Assembly: GCF_910594005.1 (NCBI RefSeq)
Contig: NC_057848.1
Span: 139,386,155 to 139,450,154 of the forward strand
DNA length: 64,000 nt
Reading direction: 5' to 3'
Source: Cervus elaphus
Taxonomy: Eukaryota; Chordata; Mammalia; Artiodactyla; Cervidae
In this document: positions 1-11,425 of the stretch, one piece after another
Numbering within the stretch: the first letter of the stretch is position 1
How the letters are laid out: the number at the start of each line of letters is the position of its first letter
The notes under the pieces: generated by a model
What the model saw: only the letters and a program-made list of their open reading frames with translations
Databases searched by the model: none
What the model was told of the DNA's origin: nothing
Program-made: the position numbers and the translations under genes

Positions 1-1244
1 AAAAAAATACTGAGGATAATAAACATTAAATAAGTCAATCTTATTTGGTGAAGTATGGCAACAGTACAGTATCTTTGATGAGGGGGTACTGGGGTAAAAT
101 TTGACATGTTGTATACAGACAGGCAAATTTGGAAGGTGGCACTGTCATGGTCAAATGATGGCTTATCATTGTCAAGAATATCTATAAATGGCAGGAAATA
201 GAGAATAAAGTTACAAATAAGTTTAGCTATAAAAAAAAGTTGATGGTTAAAATGTGGATTTATATATAAAAGGGATAACGGATATAAAATTGGTATAATT
301 ATTATCTTTACTGAAGCTACTGATAGCATTCTTATGCACTTAAAATGTGACTGCCCTCACAAAGATTCATTCATCACAGATTCTGCAGAAAAATAAGTGC
401 AAGTAATAGGAGATAAATCTGGAGTTTCCCATCTGGAAACCAAGATCAAATAACTCTCTGACTTCTTCTCTAGAATCTTAGTCAACCTCTCTTTCGTCTC
501 TCTTTTCTCTTCTTCATTGTCACTTTATTTTGACATAGGCCATGTAGTATATATTAGGGAAAATTTGTTCACAAACAGAACTATTGCAGTTACATTTTAT
601 AATAACAGTTTCAATATACATGCCATTAAAATACATTTAACTATGTACTAATTAAAGAGCCCAGGTGTGTTGGATAGATGCCAGTGGAAATACCATGGAC
701 TGCATTACAAAATAAAATATTAGATGGTTCAGAATTTTTGTTCACTGGACATTTTAAAATGTTACAGAATGATATTAATATTGGTTCTTTCTGAACATTT
801 CTCCATGGCCAAAAACCAAATATAGTTCCTATGTCATAAACCAAAAAGTCCCAAATCAGGTCTGTGGCCAACACCAGCTGTACCTCTTGCTCATTTTAGA
901 GTAAAATTACTGAAGGAGATTTAGAGCACACAAATAGAGGAACTTTTAAATAAATTTGTCAGTATATTCAGTGGAGTCCAGGTTAAAAAATTAAACCTAT
1001 GATATATCTTCATGTAAATGAAATGGTTTCTGTTATTGAACTATGCCTCTAGAACTTAGGAGGTGCTGGTGTGAGAATTAGTGCAGGGCCAGAACCTAAA
1101 GTAATTTAACAACTTAACTTAAAATATACACCACAGACTTCAGGCATAGAATTATTTGAGAATGCTTATTAAGATGCAATGCTGAGGCTTCACCCAAGAT
1201 GGCCTAAATTACAAATTCAGGGTTTATCATCTGATAACCTCCTT
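1..1244. other. AT-rich intergenic DNA, nothing recognised
   Basis: No open frame resembles a known protein and I recognise no repeat family here. Short open frames are what AT-rich sequence gives by chance. It may hold old, diverged repeats that need a profile search. Confidence 0.5.
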
Positions 1245-1453
1245 TTGGGGGCTTCCCTGGTGGCTTCCTGATAGCTCAGACAGTAAAGACTCTGCAATGT
1301 GGGAGACCTGGGTTCAATCCTTTGGTTGGGAAGATCCTTCTGAATGGCTACCCACTTCAGTACTCTTGCTTGGAAAGTTCCATAGACAGAGGAGCCTGGC
1401 AGGCTACAGTCCACGGAGTCTCAGAGTCAGACATGACTGAGTGACTAGATAGC
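1245..1453 (+). mobile_element. Bov-tA-type SINE
   Basis: It starts with the tRNA-derived head 'GGCTTCCCTGGTGGC', passes through the 'GGTTCAATCC' B-box region, and ends with the Bov-A body ('CAGACATGACTGAGTGACT'). The head carries a small internal duplication (TTCCTGATAGCTCAG). Ruminant-specific SINE, mobilised by BovB. Confidence 0.85.
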
Positions 1454-2364
1454 AACAACAATCTCCTTTTTAACAACTTACCATTGTGTTCCTATGTCAA
1501 AAGAATAACTCATAGACCTACAGTTAGTTTAAGCAGACCATTTTCTTGTAAACAAAGAAAACCAATTCTCAAAGTACCAGCACTGAAAACTCACAGATGA
1601 TGAATGAGCTGATAACTGTGATAAAACCAGAGTTTGAGCTGGCAGCAGAACTGAAAACCAACCAAAATGTCTTAGGCCTGAGACTTCTGTGGACTTGCCC
1701 CAAAACATAAGGTGCCAGACAGTCAATTACTGCTTGGAGAAATTTCCATTCCTAACAAAGATGGTTGTTGGAAGCCACATTAAAAATAACAACAAGAAGA
1801 AAAAACACCAAAGATCTAGTCTGTGTTTGAAAATTCATAACGTGGTGTTTTAACTGTGCAAAAGAAAAAAAAATGTTCTATTTAATAAAGAGACCTCTTC
1901 TTATGTGAATAAGGGGCCTTTGGAATGCTTGCCAGTCCTTGCTTACATCCTAATCCTTCTGTTCCCAGTAGCTCATTTTTGTGTATATGCGTAAAGCCTT
2001 TTAACACTATAATTAACATTTTTCACTGATTAACATTTTCTCATACCTTAGTAACAGAGTCTTCTTCAATAGATCACGGCTATGATAATGTCCTCTTGGG
2101 ACCCTTTGCTTCAGTTACTACATTGGGTTGCTAATGGAAATTTTGTCACCCTGTAATCTTGTAGTTTTTCTGAAAGCAACAATGGATCATTTTGTAACAT
2201 TGAGTGGAATTTCTAACAAGACTAAGTACTTTCATTTGACTACAGTCTTAGCAAAATCTGGCATTTTGGGCATTTTGAACTGTTTTTTCAAAGAACTACT
2301 GTTCCAAAAGAAAAGAAAGTATTATTATTTACCTTATGCTACTTCAATATTTTTAATGAAATAA
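1454..2364. other. Unassigned intergenic sequence
   Basis: No gene or repeat recognised. Several short open frames on both strands have no protein-like composition. Confidence 0.45.
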
Positions 2365-2366
2365 TA

Positions 2367-3622
2367 TTAGGTTAGTGCAAAAGTAACTGTAGTTTTGCAT
2401 TGCTGAAATTTGCCATTTGATATTGGAATACATTCATAAATAAATGTGGTTATATTACACATCACTTTAATGTACATTTCCCACTTTGTTTTTCTGCTAA
2501 TGACATTACTTGCTGTTTAGTTTATATTTATTTTGGACTAGGGAAATGATGTTAGACAAAAAGCAAATTCAAGTGATTTTCTTACTGCACTTCAAAATGG
2601 GTTGTAAAGAAGCAGAGACAACTCACAACAGCAACAACTGCTAATGAACGTACAGTGCAGTGGTGGTTCAAGAAGTTTTGCAAAGGAGATGAGACCCTTG
2701 AAGGTGAGAAACACAGTGGCCGGCCATCAGAAGTTGACAACGACCAACTGAGAGGCTCATGGAAGTGGATCCCTTACAACTACATGAGAAGTTGCCGAAG
2801 AACTCACTGTCTACCATTCTATGGTCATCCGACACTTGAAGCAAATTGAAGAGGTGAAAAAGCTCAATAAGTTGGTGCCTCATGAGCTGACCGAAAAGCA
2901 AAAGAAAAATTGTCATTTTGAAGAGTCATCTTCTCTTATTCTATGCAACAACAATGAACTGTTTCTTGATCAGATTGTGATGTGCAACAAAAAGTGGGTT
3001 TTATACGACAACCAGCATTGACCAACTCAGTGGCTGGATGAAGAAGCAGCTCCAAAGTACCTCCCAAAGCCAAAATTGCACCAAAAAGCAATCATGGTCA
3101 CTGTTTGGTGGTCCTCTGCCCGTCTGACCCTCTACAGATTTCTGAATTTCAGTGAAACCATTACATCTGAGAAGTAAGCTCAGCAAATCAATGGGATGCA
3201 CCAAAAACTGCAACACCTGCAGCCAGAAGTGGTCAACAGAAAGGGCCCAGTTTTCCTCCACAACATCACGCGACCACATGTCATACAACCAATGCTTCAA
3301 AAGTTGAATGAACTGGGCTATGAAGTTTTGTCTCATCCACTATATTCACCTGACCTCTTGCCAACTGACTACCACTTCTTCAAGCATCTGACAACTTTCT
3401 GCACGAAAAACACTTCCACAACTAGCAGGGGGCAGAAAATTCTTTCCAAGAGTTCATCGAATCCCAAAACACAGATTTTTACACTACAGGAATAAACAAA
3501 CTTACTTCTCATTGACAAAAATGCAATGGTTCCTGTTTTGATTAATAAAGATGTGTTTGAGCCTAGTTATAATGATTTAAAATTCACAGTCTGAAACTGA
3601 AATAACATTTGCATCAACCTAA
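2367..3622 (+). mobile_element. Decayed mariner (Tc1/mariner) DNA transposon, bovine mariner type
   Basis: The left end reads TTAGGTTAGTGCAAAAGTAA, preceded by TA (2365-2366). The right end (about 3597-3622) is its diverged inverted complement, ending CAACCTAA. Between them lies a degraded mariner transposase gene. A helix-turn-helix segment (around 2655-2850) contains the family-typical stretch 'SGRPSEVDNDQLR', followed by pieces around 2860-3020 and 3196-3490 ('HPLYSPDLLPTDYHFFKHL', the block before the last catalytic Asp). Frameshifts and a small N-terminal deletion break the frame, so it is dead. The right side abuts a BovB fragment directly and no TA remains there. Mariner-like family with confidence; exact subfamily from memory. 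Confidence 0.88.
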
Positions 3623-3845
3623 GAGTTGACTCATTGGAAAAGACCCTGATGCTAGGAGGGATTGGGGGCAGGCGGAGAGGGGGACAACAGAGGATGAGAT
3701 GGCTGGATGGCATCACTGACTCGATGGACATGAGTTTGAGTAAACTCTGGGAGTTGGTGATGGACAAGGAGGCCTGGCGTGCTGCAATTCATGGGGTTGC
3801 AATGAGTCGGACACGACTGAGCGACTGAACTGAACTGAACTGAAT
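3621..3845 (+). mobile_element. BovB (RTE) LINE, 5'-truncated 3' end
   Basis: Encodes the C-terminal end of the BovB ORF ('RMRWLDGITDSMDMSLSKL') and ends in the diagnostic tail of repeated TGAAC units (about 3828-3845). It begins exactly at the mariner right terminus. Confidence 0.88.
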
Positions 3846-3924
3846 TGCTGTAGTTCTTATGAATGAACAATACTGCTGCTTTGCTATTTTCTTTAGAGGA
3901 GCAGAGCTTTAGGTATATTTGGTA

Positions 3925-4130
3925 ATAACTCATTGGAAAGACCCTGATGCTGGGAAAGATTGAGGGCAGGAGGAGAGGGTGTGACAGAGTATGAGATGGT
4001 TGGATGGCATCATCGACTCGATGGACATGAGTTTGAGCAAGCTCCAGGAGGTAGTGAAGGACAGGGAAGCCTGTAGCAGTCCACAGGGTCACAAAGACTC
4101 GGACATGACTTAGCGACTGAACAACAAAAA
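3925..4130 (+). mobile_element. Second BovB 3' end fragment
   Basis: Same 3'-terminal BovB segment as the element just upstream (CTCATTGGAAAGACCCTGAT through GACTGAACAACAA), same strand, about 80 bp away, independently diverged with small deletions. Confidence 0.85.
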
Positions 4131-5416
4131 ACAATGTTTAATTTTATGTATCATCTGAAGATGCCCCCACACTTTCTGAATGAAATATGTGTTCATTTTT
4201 AAACAGTTTGCTCAAGCAAAGAATATTCAATCAATGTTTGTGATACTAGTCTTTCAGTTATTTTATATATTCTTAAAATTAAGGTAGTGCTGAAGTCTTA
4301 AATCTGTATGCATCATGTTCTTTCAATGTGCCTAATTTCAATTTCATTGAACCAAAAAGTAATCATTACTTACAAAGAAGTTTATAATTCTTCCAGACAT
4401 TATAAATTATTTCTTTAAATTTCAGCATTCAATATTTATCATTGATGTTGCAAGATTTGAAGGCACATAGCCAATAGAAATAGGGTAATCTGACATTGTT
4501 ACATTATGTTTATACTTTTATTTCAGTAGTGTGACCATTAGTCAATAGCTGGATGGTGTGATTAGTAGAAAACTCAGCACTAAATTCAGAGAAGTGCCAA
4601 GGGGACAAAATGAATGTGAGAACAAAAGGGCCAACTACCTCCAGTGGACTAGTAGCATGGTTCAATAAGCCTTGATTAACAAGGCAATAATCATGGGTCC
4701 TGGAAAATGGAGGATGTAAAAGTATACCAACTATCAGACTCCATTATCTAATATTCACACTGCCTATAATCACCAAATAGAATGAATCAAGGACTCTATC
4801 TGAACTATGACTATATTTGTCTGAATCATTGGGATGTGTAAATAATAACAAGGAACTGCATCAATAAACACTAAAATGTTTTAAATAAATGAGATGGCAA
4901 AATATTTATGGGAAATCTCTGTATCTTCCTCTTAATTTTTCTGTGAACCTTGAACTGTCTGGAAAAAAACAATTAAATAGATGAGAGCTTCTGTTACTAT
5001 TAAAAACCATTATGAGCATTATTTATTAAGATTAAATGAGCCACATTAAATTTTGCCAATAATTATACTTATATCTTAACTCTTTCTCCATGGACAGTGT
5101 GGGGGATAGGAATAATAATATAATAAAAAAAAAAAGAAAAAAAAAAAATAAATAATATAATGATAACATAGCCAGGCATTTAAATGGGATGCTTTCTGAC
5201 TCAGTTTTGTTTAAGGGCTCAAAAGTCAAGAACCAAGCAATTGTACCATATAATTCAAAGGTATACAAAGGTATTAGTTTAGAGAGTTATTTGTGTGCTG
5301 TTGTCTATGCCCATCTTTCATGAAGCCAAGTGAAAGAAGGGGCTTTAATAAACTATTTAGGGAACTTTACATATGACATTCCCCAGAATCTGGGGGTCAT
5401 AAATCCCAATATTAGA
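4131..5416. other. Unassigned AT-rich sequence
   Basis: No gene or recognised repeat. An A-rich run lies at 5127-5150. The absence of family assignment reflects reading by eye. Confidence 0.45.
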
Positions 5417-5626
5417 AACAACGGCTAGAAGTTCTGAAAGTGAAAGTCATTCAGTCATCTCTGACTCTTTGTGATCCCATGGACTATACAGTCCATGGAA
5501 TTCTCCAGGCCAGAATACTGGAGTGGGTAGCCTATCCCTTCTCCAGTGGATCTTTCCAACCCAGGAATCGAACCAGGGTCTCCTGCATTGCAGGTGGCTT
5601 CTTTACCAACTGAGTTATCAGGGTCT
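5417..5626 (-). mobile_element. Bov-tA-type SINE, minus strand
   Basis: Reverse complement of the Bov-tA body and tRNA head: 'GAAAGTCATTCAGTCATC' at the left, 'ACCAACTGAGTTATCAGGG' (head) at the right. Confidence 0.85.
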
Positions 5627-5804
5627 GAAAGGATATAATAAACAGAGAGAAAAAGGGTTACTTGGAGAGCCAACAACATTTCACTAATGATAAGTCCAGG
5701 TTGCCCAAGTATTCTTTAGATATGGCAAATGCAGAAGGAAGCAGTGTGATACTGTTTGGATCCCTCCCAAGAGAACTGCCTGAAAAAGTATTAGGGGAGG
5801 AACA

Positions 5805-6315
5805 AATGTCCCTCTACCTTTTCTAGGTTATTTTGGTTGTTTGTGTTAGTTGCCCAGTCATGTCCAACTCTTTGCAAACATGGACTGTAGCCGGCCAGGC
5901 TCCTCTGTCTATGAAACTCTCCCAGCAAGAATACTGCAGTGGGTTGCCATGCCCTTCGCCAGGGGACCTTCCTGACCCAGGGATCAAACTTGGGTCTCCT
6001 GAATTACAGGCAGATTCTTTGCCTTCTGAGCCACCAGGGAAGTCCATTAGCTATTTTGGCTAGTTTAAGAATTAAACTGACATGAGACAGATTAACAGGA
6101 GAAAGTAAAATTTAATCACATATATATAGGGACCCCATCAGAAAAATGAGACCCAACACAAGTTAGGCAATTGAGGCTTTATGTGCCATCTGATGGAAGG
6201 AGAAGTAGGGGTCCTTTCAAAAGGGAGTCAGGCAATTCACATGGAGATGGAAAAATAAATATTTGCTAAACAAATGTTTGCAAAATGTAGGGAAAACTAC
6301 TAGGCAATTCAGGTA
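5805..6315 (-). mobile_element. LTR-like interspersed repeat, split by a SINE
   Basis: The flanks of the SINE at 5837-6051 together match a repeat seen again at 26455-26835: 'TTAAGAATTAAACTGACATGAGACAGATTAACAGG' region, then 'GGCAATTCACATGGAGATGG' (about 6230-6250). On the minus strand it reads like an LTR R/U5 ('TTAATCTGTCTCATGT'). Family not assigned. Confidence 0.5.
5837..6051 (-). mobile_element. Bov-tA-type SINE, minus strand
   Basis: Complete reverse-oriented element ending in 'GAGCCACCAGGGAAGTCC'. Flanked by an 8-bp direct repeat TATTTTGG (5829-5836 and 6052-6059), consistent with a target-site duplication inside an LTR-like repeat. Confidence 0.85.
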
Positions 6316-6317
6316 TG

Positions 6318-7300
6318 ACCTCCTTATGATTATACAGTGGAAGTGACAAATAGATTCAAGGGATTAGATCTGATAGACAGGGTGCCTGAAGAACTACGGA
6401 TGGAGGTTTGTGACATTGTAAAGGAGGCAGTGATCAAGATCATCCCCAAGAAAAAGAAAGGCAAAAAGGCAAAGTGGTTGTCTGAGGAGGCCTTACAAAT
6501 ACCTGAGATGAGAAGAGAAGTGAAAGGCAAAGGAGAAAAGGAAAGATACACCCACCTGAATGCAGAGTTCTAAAGAGTAGCAAGGAGAAATAAGAAAGCC
6601 TTCCTCAGTGATCAATGCAAAAAATAGAGGAAAACAACAGAATGGGAAAGAATAGAGATCTCTTCAAGGAAATTAGAGATACCAAGGGAACATTTCATGC
6701 AAAGACGGGCAAAATAAAAGAAACGGTATGGACCTAATAGAAGCAAAAGATAACAAGAAGAGGTGGCAAGCATACACAGAGGACCTATACAAAAAAGATC
6801 TTAATGACCCGGATAACCACGATGGTGTGATCACTCACTTAGAGCCAGACATCCTGGGGTGTGAAGCCAAGTGGGACTTTGAGAGCATTAGTACAAACAA
6901 AGCTAGTGGAAGTGATGGAATTCCAGCTGAACTATTTCAAATCCTAAAAGACAGTGCTGTTAAAGTGTGCTCTCAATATGCGACGACATTTGAAAAACTT
7001 AGCAATGGCCACTGGAGAAGTCAGTTTTCATTCCAATACCAAAGAAAAGCAATGCCAAAGAATATTCAAACTACTTCACAATTACACTCATTTCACATGC
7101 TAGCAAGGTAATGCTCAAAATCCTTCAAGCTAGGTTTCAATAGTACGTGAACCGAGAACTTCCAGATGCACAAGCTGGATTTAGAAAAGGCAAAGGAACC
7201 AGAGATCAAATTGCCAACATCAGCTGGATCATAGAAAAAGCAAGAAAATTCCAGAAAAACATCTACTTCTGCTTCACCGACTATGCTAAAGCCTTTGACA
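6318..7300 (+). mobile_element. BovB LINE fragment, endonuclease-RT linker into RT
   Basis: Translated pieces match BovB: 'EVTNRFKGLDLIDRVPEEL' (6340-6400), 'NKASGSDGIPAELFQILK' (about 6895-6950), 'LPDAQAGFRKGKGTRDQIAN' (7158-7217), and RT block A 'FTDYAKAFD' (about 7275-7300). Multiple frameshifts and stops break the frame. The copy stops right after the first RT catalytic Asp and joins an L1. Confidence 0.88.
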
Positions 7301-8104
7301 ATAGAGAAAAGAGAATCTCTTCAATCAGCAGTGCTGGAAAAACTGGATAGGCATGTGTAAAAAGAATGAAATTATAACATTCTTTAATACCATATACAAA
7401 AATAAACTAAACGTAAGGCTGGAAATTATAAAATTATTAGAGGAAAAGAGGCAGAACATTCTTTGACATAAATTACAGCAGTGTCTTTCTGGATCCACCT
7501 TCTACAGTAATGAAAATTAAAAAAAAAATTAAAAATTGGACCTAATTAAACATAAACATTTTTACACAGCAAAGGAAACCATAAACAGCATGAAAAGACA
7601 GCCCACAGAATGGGAGAACATATTTGCAAATGAAATGACCAACAAGGGATTAATCTCCAAAATATAGAAATAGTTCATGTAGCTCCATATCAAGAAAGAA
7701 AACAATCCAATCAAAAAATGAGCAGATCTAAATAGACATTTCTCTCAAGAAGTAGACAGATGACCAAAAAGCATATAAAAACATGTTCAACATCACTAAT
7801 TATTAGAAACATGCAAATCAAAACTACAGTGACATATCATGTCACACTGGTCAGAATGGCCATCATCAAAATGTCTACAAACAATAAATGCTGGAGAAAG
7901 TATGGAGAAAAGGGAACCCTCTCACACTGTTGGTAGGAATATAAATTGGTACAGCCACTATGGAGAACAGTATGGAGGTTACTTAAAAAACTAAAAATAG
8001 AGCTACCATATGATCTAGCAATCTGATTCCTAATTAGGCATATATTTGGAGAAAACCATAATTAGAAAAGGTACATGTACCCTAATGTTCATTGCAGCAC
8101 TATT
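7301..8104 (+). mobile_element. L1 LINE fragment (ORF2 C-terminal region)
   Basis: Nucleotide and broken-frame matches to the 3' part of L1 ORF2: the segments for 'KNKLNVRLEIIKLL', 'WEKIFANEMTNKGL', 'TVRMAIIKMSTNNKCW' and 'GTLSHCW' occur in order, with several frame breaks. Its 5' end joins BovB at about 7300, where BovB and L1 codons share one open frame. Confidence 0.82.
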
Positions 8105-8240
8105 TACAGGGCTTCCCTGATAGCTCAGTTGGTAAAGAATCCATCTGCAATGCAGGAGACCTCGGTTCAATTCCTGGGTCGGGAAGATCCGCTGGAGAAG
8201 GGATAGGCTACCTACTCCAGTGTTCTTGGGCTTCCCTTGT
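8105..8240 (+). mobile_element. Truncated Bov-tA SINE
   Basis: tRNA-like head (GGCTTCCCTGATAGCTCAG, GGTTCAATTCCTGGG) and the first part of the body to 'CTACTCCAGTGTTCTTGG', then a break and unrelated sequence. Confidence 0.75.
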
Positions 8241-8377
8241 GGACCACTGCATCCCTTAGTTTCATCACTGACTTCTTGTCTCCTCTTTTCCTATGCATGA
8301 CCCAAATGGTACTTCTTTCCTGAACAAACACTATGCTTACCTCTCACCTTATACCATGTTTCCATTCTGAAAGAATG

Positions 8378-8644
8378 GGATGTTCTGAGAGAACAGCACT
8401 GAAACAAGTATACTATCAAGGGTGAAACAGATCACCAGCCCAGGTTGGATGCATGAGACAAGTGCTCAGGGCTGGTGCACTGGGAAGACCCAGAGGGATG
8501 GGATGGGGAGGGAGGTGGAAGGGGGGATCGGGATGGGGAACACATGTAAATCCATGGCTGATTCATGTCAATGTATGGCGAAAACCACTACAATATTGTA
8601 AAGTAATTAGCCTCCAACTAATAAAAATAAATGAAAAAAAAAAA
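8378..8644 (+). mobile_element. L1 3' UTR (ruminant L1), 5'-truncated insertion with poly(A)
   Basis: Contains the ruminant L1 3' UTR signature 'CAGGTTGGATGCATGAGACA', a G-rich tract (about 8500-8535), and 'CCTCCAACTAATAAAAATAA' before an A tract (8634-8647). An 8-bp direct repeat AAAGAATG flanks it (8370-8377 and 8645-8652). Confidence 0.75.
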
Positions 8645-8689
8645 AAAGAATGTATCTTCTGCCTTGCCCCAAACACAAGATATTCAAAA

Positions 8690-8870
8690 TTTTAGCATTC
8701 TCCATTGCCCATCTCAAATGCCACTTCCTCCTCTGGGCTTCTGCTTGAATACTTCGTCATTTTTTACTTAGTAATACAATAGTCTGTCTACTTGTCATTG
8801 CTCTTTTTCTTAATTACCTATTTCTTTAAAGCAAGGGATGGTGTCTGAGTCACTCTGATATCTGACTGGC
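8690..8870 (+). mobile_element. Probable L2 LINE 3' fragment
   Basis: 'CTCAAATGCCACTTCCTC' followed at L2-like spacing by 'AAGCAAGGGATGGTGTCTGA' resembles the conserved 3' end of ancient L2 elements. Moderate confidence. Confidence 0.5.
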
Positions 8871-9984
8871 TTTTATGGGGTCTTGGAAACTCTGAGGTTA
8901 GTGTTATTTTAGAATACTCTAATTCATGTTTTAACTCTTCTGCTTTACTCTGTAACACTTAAGCTTAGATCTTGTGATTCATCTCAATATACTGTTTGCT
9001 GTGTCTACATTTCAGTCACGGTCAATTAGTGACATTTTAAAAGTAATATAGTGATTGCTAATTATGTTTAACTCTTGAAATATATTTTAATTCATTTGTA
9101 TATCCTTTTAGTTTATATTTTTCATCTTTGAAACTAGGATCTTGATATCTGTAACCCAAATCCAATACTGATGTTCATGCTTATGTCTCCATATATAAAA
9201 GTTTGCCCATATATCTTGCCAAGAAGGGGAAGGGTTTTAGATTTTTAAGTAGGGTTTTAGATTTTTTTCATAAGCCCAAGTTCACTACAAGTACTTATAT
9301 GTTGCCACTTCTAGGTGAAAAGTTTAGATGAGTGAAAGAAACTTTGATGAGTTTTGACATATGCAAACATCTGTTTAAGAGAAGAAAGCAACCATCTGAT
9401 TTTTTGCTAGCAAATATTAAGATGTATTTTCTTATCCTGAGTTTTTACATTTTAATTAGAATAAAATATGTAAACTTTACTAGAAATTTTTTTCAGCAGC
9501 ATTTCCTAGGATAATTCTTTAAATTCAATCCCATTTAAAGACTTCACGTCCTTAGGGTAACTGGCCTAAAGCTGCAATTACATTGCAGAGAGCTTTGACT
9601 TCAAGATAACTCTTCAGAAGAGTTAGAAGTATTCTGTTCAAATTTATGGGTGACTAGAGAAGACTGTTAAGTATTATTACAGTTAAGTTATATATTATAA
9701 CTTCTTTATTGCTATCTACACATTTGTATTTCTTAATATTTAATTTTTATCATTTAAAAAGTAATATAATGCTAATGTTTAAACATCAACTGTGATATTA
9801 AAATAAAATTAAAGCATATTTAAATGGAAACATGCTTTCTTTTCCCATTTACCTTTTTACTAGAAATAATGTTTAGACTTTATAGATGAAATTAGACAGA
9901 TATGGCTTTTATTTTTCACAAATATAGGGTGAGTTTCTTTGAAGGAAAAATTAAAATTTTTAAATAAATTTAATAGATAGACAT
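8871..9984. other. Unassigned AT-rich sequence
   Basis: No gene or recognised repeat. Homopolymer-rich, with only short chance open frames. Confidence 0.45.
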
Positions 9985-10079
9985 TTCTCCAAAGAAGACA
10001 TACAGAGAGACACATGCAGATCAAAACTACAATGAGGTTTTATCTCATACCAGTCAGAATGGCTATCATCAAAAAATCT

Positions 10080-10358
10080 GCTGCTGCTGCTGCTGCTAAG
10101 TCACTTCAGTCATGTCTGACTCTGTGCAACCCCATAGACGGCAGCCTACCAGGCTCCCTCATCCCTGGGATTCTCCAGGCAAGAACACTGGAGTGGGTTG
10201 CCAGTTCTTTCTCCAATGCATGAAAGTGAAAAGTCAAAGTGAAGTTGCTCAGTCATGTCCGACTCTTAGCAACCCCATGAACCGCAGCCTACCAGGCTCC
10301 TCCATCCATGGGATTTCCCAGGCAACAGTACTGGAGTGGGGTGCCATTGCCTCCTCCG
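10080..10358 (-). mobile_element. Bov-A2 SINE (dimer), minus strand
   Basis: Two Bov-A monomers in reverse orientation, joined at about 10220-10235 (CATGAAAGTGAAAAGTCAAAG), with a (CTG)n-like start. A perfect 15-bp target-site duplication ATCATCAAAAAATCT lies at 10065-10079 and 10359-10373, inside L1. Confidence 0.93.
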
Positions 10359-10811
10359 ATCATCAAAAAATCTACAGACAATAAATGCTGGAGAGGATGT
10401 GGAGAAAAGGGAACCCTCCTTCACTGTTGGTAGGAATGTAAATTGGTACAACCACTATGGAGAACATTATGGATAATCCTCAAAAAACTAAGAACAGTTA
10501 CTATATGATCTAGCAACCCCACTGCTGGGCATATACAGAGACAAAACTCCAATTTGAAAAGATACATGCATCCATGCATCCATACATTCATAGCAGCATT
10601 ATTTACAATAGCCAAGACATGAAAGCAGCCTAAATGTCCACTGACAGATGAACAGATAAAGAAGATGTGGTATATACATATAATAGGATATTACTCATCC
10701 ATCAAAAACCAAAATAATTCTATTGGCAGCAACATGGATGGACCTAGAGATTATCATACTAAGTAAAGTCAGTCAGAAAGAGAAAGATAAATACCATATG
10801 ATTTCACTTAT

Positions 10812-11084
10812 GCTGCTGTTGCTAAGTCGCTTCTGTCATGTCCGACCCTGTGCGACCCCTTAGACAGCAGCCCACCAGGCTCCCCCATCCCTGGGATTCT
10901 TCAGGCAAGAACACTGGAGTGGGTTGCCAGTTCCTTCTCCAGTGCATGAAAGTGAAAAGTGAAAGTGAAGTTGCTCAGTCGTGTCCAACTCTTAGTGACG
11001 CCATGGACTGCAGCCCACCAGGGTCCTCCATCCACGGGGTTTTCCAGGCAAGAGTACTGGAGTGGGGTGCCATTGCCTTCTCCG
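10812..11084 (-). mobile_element. Bov-A2 SINE (dimer), minus strand
   Basis: Same dimeric structure as the previous element. Perfect 12-bp target-site duplication GATTTCACTTAT at 10800-10811 and 11085-11096, inside the same L1. Confidence 0.93.
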
Positions 11085-11425
11085 GATTTCACTTATACAT
11101 GGAACTAAAATATGACACAAATCAACATGTCTACAAAACAGGCTCGCAGACCTAGAGAACAGACTGCTGATTGCCAAGGAGTCAGGGTAGGGGGGTTAAG
11201 GGAAGAAAGGACTGGGAGTTTGGGATTAGCAGAGGCCAACTATTATATATAGGATGGATAAACAACAAGGTTCTACTGTATAGAACAAGGAACTATATTC
11301 AATATCTTGTGACAACCCATAATGGAAAAGAATATATATTTAAAACTGAGTCACTTTGATATACAGAAGACATTAATACAACATTGTAAACCAACTACAA
11401 TAAATTTTTTTCAAAATTAAATAAA

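Larger units (their letters stand above)
9985..11425 (+). mobile_element. L1 LINE 3' part (ORF2 end and 3' UTR), host to two Bov-A2 SINEs
   Basis: L1 ORF2 C-terminal coding (around 10000-10070 and 10358-10720) runs into an L1 3' UTR ('ACAACAAGGTTCTACTGTATAG' region near 11262-11285) and an A-rich tail near 11400-11425. Two SINE insertions (10080-10358, 10812-11084) interrupt it, and removing them gives a continuous L1 match. Confidence 0.85.

Noticed and set aside
10080..10098. CTG triplet run as a possible trinucleotide-expansion locus
   Set aside because: It is the normal start of a reverse-oriented Bov-A2 SINE and only about five units long.
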